The notes under the pieces: generated by a model
The model's database searches: none
The model's input: the letters and a program-made list of their open reading frames with translations, nothing else
Told to the model about the DNA's origin: nothing
Shown: positions 6,855 to 10,174 of the stretch, in pieces
Layout: every line of letters begins with the position of its first letter
Numbering within the stretch: position 1 is the stretch's first letter
Assembly: GCA_026770575.1 (NCBI GenBank)
Contig: MU657316.1
Coordinates: 68,247 to 78,420, forward strand
Reading direction: 5' to 3'
Length of the DNA: 10,174 nucleotides
Origin: Pelagophyceae sp. CCMP2097
Lineage: Eukaryota; Sar; Pelagophyceae
Position numbers and translations under genes: made by a program

Positions 6855-8123
6855 CTAGTTGCCAAAGCCCTTGACCTTTTCCGTCTTGCCCGTCGAAGGG
6901 ATCGAGGCCTTGCGGCCCGTCTCCTTGGCCACCTGCTGCTTGGGAGACCCCGTGCCCGACTTGAACCTAGGCGAGGGCAGCGTCGAACCGGGGGGCGTAG
7001 GATGCGCTGTTGAGAGTCCCCGGCACGCGTGAGTGTCAAAGGTTCGAGGGGCGACGCACTCGAGCTTCACCGGCTGCGGCAAATCCGTCGTCTCGGGCTG
7101 CGCCAGCGTAGCCGTAAAGTTGCCCTCCTTCTGGAAGCGCGTGCCGCCGATCCAGGCGGCGACGTTGTCGAAGCTGATCTTGCGCAGCTGCTTGGGGTCG
7201 AACCTGCGATGCGTCGATTACACGGCATGGCGTCGCTTTCAGGGCATGGCGGACGGCTTGGGAAGTCAAGAGGACACCGCAATCTTACGGCGAGATGGCT
7301 TCGGAGATGGCGACGCCGTCGACGATTCGGAGCGAGCATGCGGAATCGTCCGCGACGCGGCCGCGCCAGAAGACTGCCCCGGACGGGACGTTGAGGATGG
7401 TGCAGCGGACTTCGTCGAGCTGCTGAGAGAACTCGACGTAGACGTCTGAGTCGTCCTCGCCGTCGTCGACGTCGCCGGGCACCTAACTCCGCCTCGCAAA
7501 GGAGAAACCGGGCCAAAGGCACTTACGCAGCGCCAGTCGCCCTCGCCGACGAGGCCTGACGTGAAGCAGCATGTACCGTCTTCGTCCAGCAGCACCAAGC
7601 AGCGCTCGTAGACGTCGAAGCACTCAAACTGCACGACGAGGTCCCCGCCGGCCTATGCGTGAGCGTCTGCTGGGCGAGAGCCGCGCCGCGAAGGACTCTT
7701 CGACGCGCTTGGAGAGTACGTCTCGACCAAAGGTTCCTTGCATCAAAGGGTCGAATGCAGCGTATGCATCGGGCCAGGGGGTATCAGGGCATCTCACGAG
7801 TCTGGCCGTGGCGTTTGCGATTGTGATCTTTGCTCCGGTGAGCGTCGTCACGGCCTCGACGTCCGGCGGTGGCCTCCGCGGTAAATTGTCCTGCCCCAAA
7901 GCCAACTCCACGTCCGGCAGCGCGTCGCGCAGGAACTCCAGCTTGCGCACCTAGACATTGCGTCGGCGCGGGGGGAAGGGTGCGATGACCTCACCCTTTC
8001 CGCCTCGGCCCGAGTCATTGGTGCGCCCATGGCCACCACAACGTCGCGCCGCTGAACGCAGCGCGGCGCGCTGAACGCGCCGGCGCCGGCGAAGAGCGCG
8101 CAGGAGACGAGCAGGCGGGCCAT
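6855..8123 (-). CDS. Unrecognised protein, probably plastid-targeted (6 exons)
   Basis: Spliced model, minus strand: exons 8123-7995, 7950-7705, 7652-7527, 7482-7289, 7203-7060 and 6966-6855; about 316 aa. The N-terminus MARLLVSCALFAGAGAFSAPR is a hydrophobic signal peptide leading into A-F-S-A-P-R, like the ASAFAP cleavage motif of complex plastids. The mature part starts KLEFLRDALPDVELALGQ; later segments include LVVQFECFDVYERCLVLLDEDG, VYVEFSQQLDEVRCTILNV and LRKISFDNVAAWIGG, which look like conserved beta-rich sequence I cannot name. The tail is basic and Ser/Thr/Lys-rich, ending KVKGFGN. Junctions 1, 3 and 4 are clear (GTGAGG, GTAAGT, GTAAGA). Junction 2 is doubtful: only a GTCGAA donor restores the frame. 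The last intron (7059-6967, 93 nt) is free of stops in frame and might be retained. Function unknown; plastid location is inferred. Confidence 0.68.
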
Positions 8124-8270
8124 GGTGCGAACCGGGCTTTGCACTCACGGACTTGGTACCTCAAGCCCCTCGCCGAAGAACTGGATCGGAAGAAATCCTC
8201 GCCGCAGAGAAGAGGAAACGCGTCCGTGCGCTCTCCAGAGGCTGGCCGTTGGCGGCGTTCCCGGCCCGAC
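8124..8270. promoter_or_regulatory. Divergent promoter between plastid-protein gene and PHD gene
   Basis: 147 nt separate two diverging start codons, so both promoters should lie here or in the first exons. It is GC-rich with no TATA box or obvious palindrome cluster of the kind seen at 2532-2571. Assigned from layout only. Confidence 0.45.
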
Positions 8271-9876
8271 ATGGACCTCTCCGCGTTCAAGCGCCGCGGC
8301 TCCGCCATCACCGACGAGCGAGCAGCCGCCGCGTCGCTTTGCACCGTCGACGGCAAGATGCAAAGGGGGCCAAGAGAATTAGTCCAATATCTTGCCAGTG
8401 ATGACTCGCGACCGGTCCCCACGACAGGACCCTGTGTGACAACGTCCAAGTGACAACGTCCCGTGACCAAAGCCTCGCTCAGGCTCGCCGCGCAGGACGT
8501 GGAGTTTGCGGCGCTGCGCGCGAAGCTCGACGCGGCGCGCCTCGAGGGCGAGCGGCTCAAATCCGCAGCCGACGAGGCGACTTCTGGAGGTGCGGCGGAG
8601 CCGTGGAGAGCTGCCGACGAACACGCGGCCGGGCTGTTGCGGCACCGCGCGCCGTCGCCCGAGACGTCGTGGACTGCGGCGGCCTGGAGCGCGGTGACCG
8701 GCGATGCGGCCGCGAAGCCGGCGGCCGACGACGCGGGCGCGTGGACCGACGCGCCGTCCATCGTGAGCTTCGGACGCGCCCGCCACAGCGCGGCGCGGTC
8801 TCGAGAGTATTCGTAGGCGGAGCTCATCACCCTCGCCGACGGCCCGCCAACAGCCGGCGAGGCGCGGCGCTGTTGCACGCAGTGCAAGACGGACGCCTAC
8901 GCCGACCGCCCACAGCTCGTCTCCTGCGCGGCATGCGGCCGGCCCTCGCACACGCACTGCGTCGGGCTGCGAAGCATTCCGTTTAAGAAAGCGACTCGGG
9001 CAGACGAGAAACATCGCGCGCACCCGCGCCCGCCCAAACGCGAAACGGCCCGCAAACGGGGCAGCAGCGGTCGCGCCGACCCGAGCGGCGACAGAGGGGC
9101 GTTTCGAGAGCGGCCGTCCCTCGGCCTTGCGACCGGACTGCCGACGCAGGCGAACTGTTCATCAAACGCTACTTTGGCGACTGGCGCTGCCTCGACTGCC
9201 GAGACCTCGCGGCCGCGGCACCGATGCAAGGGGACGCCGCCGCGGCCAACGCCGCATACGCGCGGCCCGAAAACGCGCCGCCGCCGCCCGAGACCACTCG
9301 CTCGGCGTCGATCACTCGCTCGACTTCGATGACGGGCCTCGAGCGCTCAACCTCGACCACGAGCCTCGACGTGGCGCCGGCACCGCCTCGGGATGCGCCG
9401 CTCTCGCATGGCGGCGGGCGGCAGCGGCCCGCGGAAGAGCAAGGCGACTCTGAGCTTCTCGACTGCGTCGATTGCATTCGCACGTATGCGTGCACCGCGC
9501 CGCCGCCCGGCGCGCCAGTGGCGCGGCGTGACGCTGGCGGGTGGCGGTGCCCGCACTGCGCGGCGCTGCCCTGTGCGGCGCTCCCACACTGCGCCGCCAA
9601 CGGCGCCGAGTCGGGCGACGTCCACGGCCAGCTCGTAAAGGCGGCGTCTCATTGTGCCACCGTTGGCCTGCCGCGCGCGCACCAAAGGGCCCCGACGGTG
9701 GAACGTGACGACCCGACCCCGACGCGTGCGATTAGGCGGAGGCGTCGGCGAATATGGTCTCGCTACAGCTGCGCGTGCACGAGCTCGAGCTCGAGCTCGA
9801 TTGCGCGCGGAGCGAATTGCGGAGGAAGCAATGCGACAAATGCCTTAAGGGCCCCATTGGGGCCGGCGGCTATTAA
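8271..9876 (+). CDS. PHD-finger protein with degenerate second finger (5 exons)
   Basis: Exons 8271-8397, 8473-8762, 8817-9069, 9150-9634 and 9736-9876, phases consistent; 431 aa. A predicted coiled coil (about 44-78) is followed by a PHD finger: C159-x2-C162, C176-x2-C179, H184-x2-C187, then W235-x-C237-x2-C240, the C4HC3 order. The finger is split by an intron (9070-9149) whose donor GTCGCG is weak; with it, a basic Lys/Arg loop of about 35 residues lies before the conserved W. After a Ser/Thr/Arg repeat (about 272-296) a second finger-like block follows: C329-x2-C332, C338, and W355-x-C357-x2-C360, without the usual histidine. The last exon is a Leu/Glu helix (LQLRVHELELELD) ending in CDKC and GAGGY. 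Family knowledge: PHD fingers commonly read histone H3 tails; a nuclear chromatin role is inferred. Exact family not recognised, though the paired arrangement recalls double-PHD proteins. Confidence 0.72.
8436..8468 (+). repeat. 14-nt tandem repeat in first intron of the PHD gene
   Basis: GTGACAACGTCC occurs at 8436-8447 and again at 8450-8461, followed by a partial third copy GTGACC at 8463. The array lies at the 3' end of the 75-nt intron at 8398-8472, just before the acceptor AAAG. Confidence 0.8.
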
Positions 9877-9910
9877 TATCTAAGGATTGTTCCTACTACT
9901 AAAGAAAATT
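9877..9910. other. 34-nt convergent gap between PHD gene and Cys-rich gene
   Basis: Only 34 nt lie between the TAA of the plus-strand PHD gene (9874-9876) and the TAA of the minus-strand Cys-rich frame (9913-9911). The 3' UTRs of the two transcripts almost certainly overlap each other and the opposite coding sequence. The gap is relatively AT-rich and carries CTACTACTA, which partly recurs at 9938-9946. Confidence 0.55.
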
Positions 9911-10174
9911 TTAATCAACTGGGACGGTCTCCTTCTTACTACTAGTGACAAATGCCACAGCAGAAGGCGCTTTTGCCTCTGCTGTCAGAGCAGTCTCAGC
10001 GGGTGGCACAGCCGCCTTTTGCCGCTGCAGGCGTCGCAGTCGCCGCAAACGACGATGCTGTTGCATGCGGCGCAGCTTCTTTATACATCCGTTGCATGCG
10101 GCGCAGCCGTCGCAATCGGCGCAGCCGCCGCTGGCGGCGCAGCCGCCGCAGTAATCGCAGCCGTCGCAGTCGGC
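9911..10174 (-). CDS. Partial Cys-rich CxxC-repeat protein, 3' end (runs off right edge)
   Basis: Read on the minus strand from 10174, the frame is open for 87 codons to TAA at 9913-9911. It starts with dense CxxC spacing (CDGCDYCGGC, then CADCDGCAACNGC), passes into an Arg/Leu/Gln-rich segment and ends in an Ala-rich tail finishing KKETVPVD. The start lies outside the window. The CxxC pattern suggests a metal-binding or disulfide-rich repeat protein, but I do not recognise a family. The CxxC pattern continues past residue 33 in another frame (SCAACN, then CGDCDACSG), and a short intron (GTATAA donor at about 10085, CTGCAG acceptor) is also possible, so the true C-terminus is uncertain. Confidence 0.5.
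   Translation of the reverse strand, partial: ADCDGCDYCGGCAASGGCADCDGCAACNGCIKKLRRMQQHRRLRRLRRLQRQKAAVPPAETALTAEAKAPSAVAFVTSSKKETVPVD
9957..9985. repeat. Hairpin-forming inverted repeat
   Basis: ACAGCAGAAGGC (9957-9968) pairs with GCCTCTGCTGT (9975-9985), giving an 11-bp stem with one bulged A and a 6-nt loop GCTTTT. It lies inside the Ala-rich 3' coding end of the minus-strand Cys-rich frame and about 80 nt beyond the stop of the plus-strand PHD gene, so it would be transcribed from both sides. A part in 3' end formation is speculative. Confidence 0.6.
10060..10106 (-). repeat. 16-nt direct repeat in the Cys-rich coding region
   Basis: GTTGCATGCGGCGCAG (plus-strand reading) occurs at 10060-10075 and 10091-10106, a spacing of 31 nt. 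Because 31 is not a multiple of three, the two copies are read in different frames of the minus-strand gene: CAAC-type cysteine residues in the right copy, Leu-Arg-Arg-Met-Gln in the left copy. Confidence 0.8.

Noticed and set aside
9945..10154. Plus-strand 69-codon frame at the right edge
   Set aside because: It starts with GTG, is Arg/Ser/Cys-rich, and is antisense to the CxxC frame, which is more protein-like and open to the window edge.
10020..10174. GC-rich GCAGCCGCCGCAG repeats as a CRISPR array or satellite
   Set aside because: Units are short, irregular and explained by Cys-Gly/Ala codons (TGC, GGC, GCC) of a repeat protein; no uniform repeat-spacer pattern.
1..10174. Transposase, reverse transcriptase, tRNA or rRNA genes
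   Set aside because: No catalytic motifs, terminal repeats or RNA-gene signatures were seen on either strand.

Overview
The window looks like compact nuclear DNA from a GC-rich eukaryotic alga, probably a stramenopile such as a pelagophyte. Four things point this way: coding sequence is interrupted by short GT-AG introns of about 44-210 nt; exon phases match at nearly every junction; the recognisable genes are eukaryote-specific; and one predicted protein begins with a signal peptide followed by an 'AFSAPR' motif like the ASAFAP plastid-targeting motif of algae with secondary red plastids. Species is not determinable from sequence alone. All gene models were spliced by hand from open frames, splice sites and phase.

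Layout, left to right, with strands strictly alternating. (1) 219-2468, minus: a five-exon Vms1/ANKZF1 ribosome-quality-control peptidyl-tRNA hydrolase homologue. (2) 2619-4078, plus: a lysine-rich, RS-domain protein with a weak Btz (CASC3/MLN51)-like motif. (3) 4257-5259, minus: a histidine-phosphatase (phosphoglycerate-mutase superfamily) protein, possibly with two more exons reaching 5718. (4) 5783-6625, plus: a BART-domain (ARL2BP/CFAP36-like) small protein. (5) 6855-8123, minus: an unrecognised, probably plastid-targeted protein. (6) 8271-9876, plus: a PHD-finger protein with a degenerate second finger. (7) 9911-10174, minus: the 3' end of a Cys-rich CxxC-repeat protein that runs off the right edge.

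The genes share three divergent 5' gaps (about 150, 64-523 and 147 nt) and three convergent 3' gaps (178, 229 and 34 nt), so neighbours probably share bidirectional promoters and may have overlapping 3' UTRs. I see no functional pathway linking them: they span translation quality control, mRNA processing, phosphatase signalling, ARL/cilium biology, plastid biology and chromatin. The left edge (about 1-110) is a sharply AT-rich tract.

I found no mobile element, CRISPR array, rRNA or tRNA and no evidence of a new multi-gene system. The points most worth a second look are the rearranged C-terminus of the Vms1 homologue, a run of adjacent palindromes in the first divergent promoter, tandem duplications inside three introns, and a Cys-rich repeat that continues in two reading frames at the right edge.
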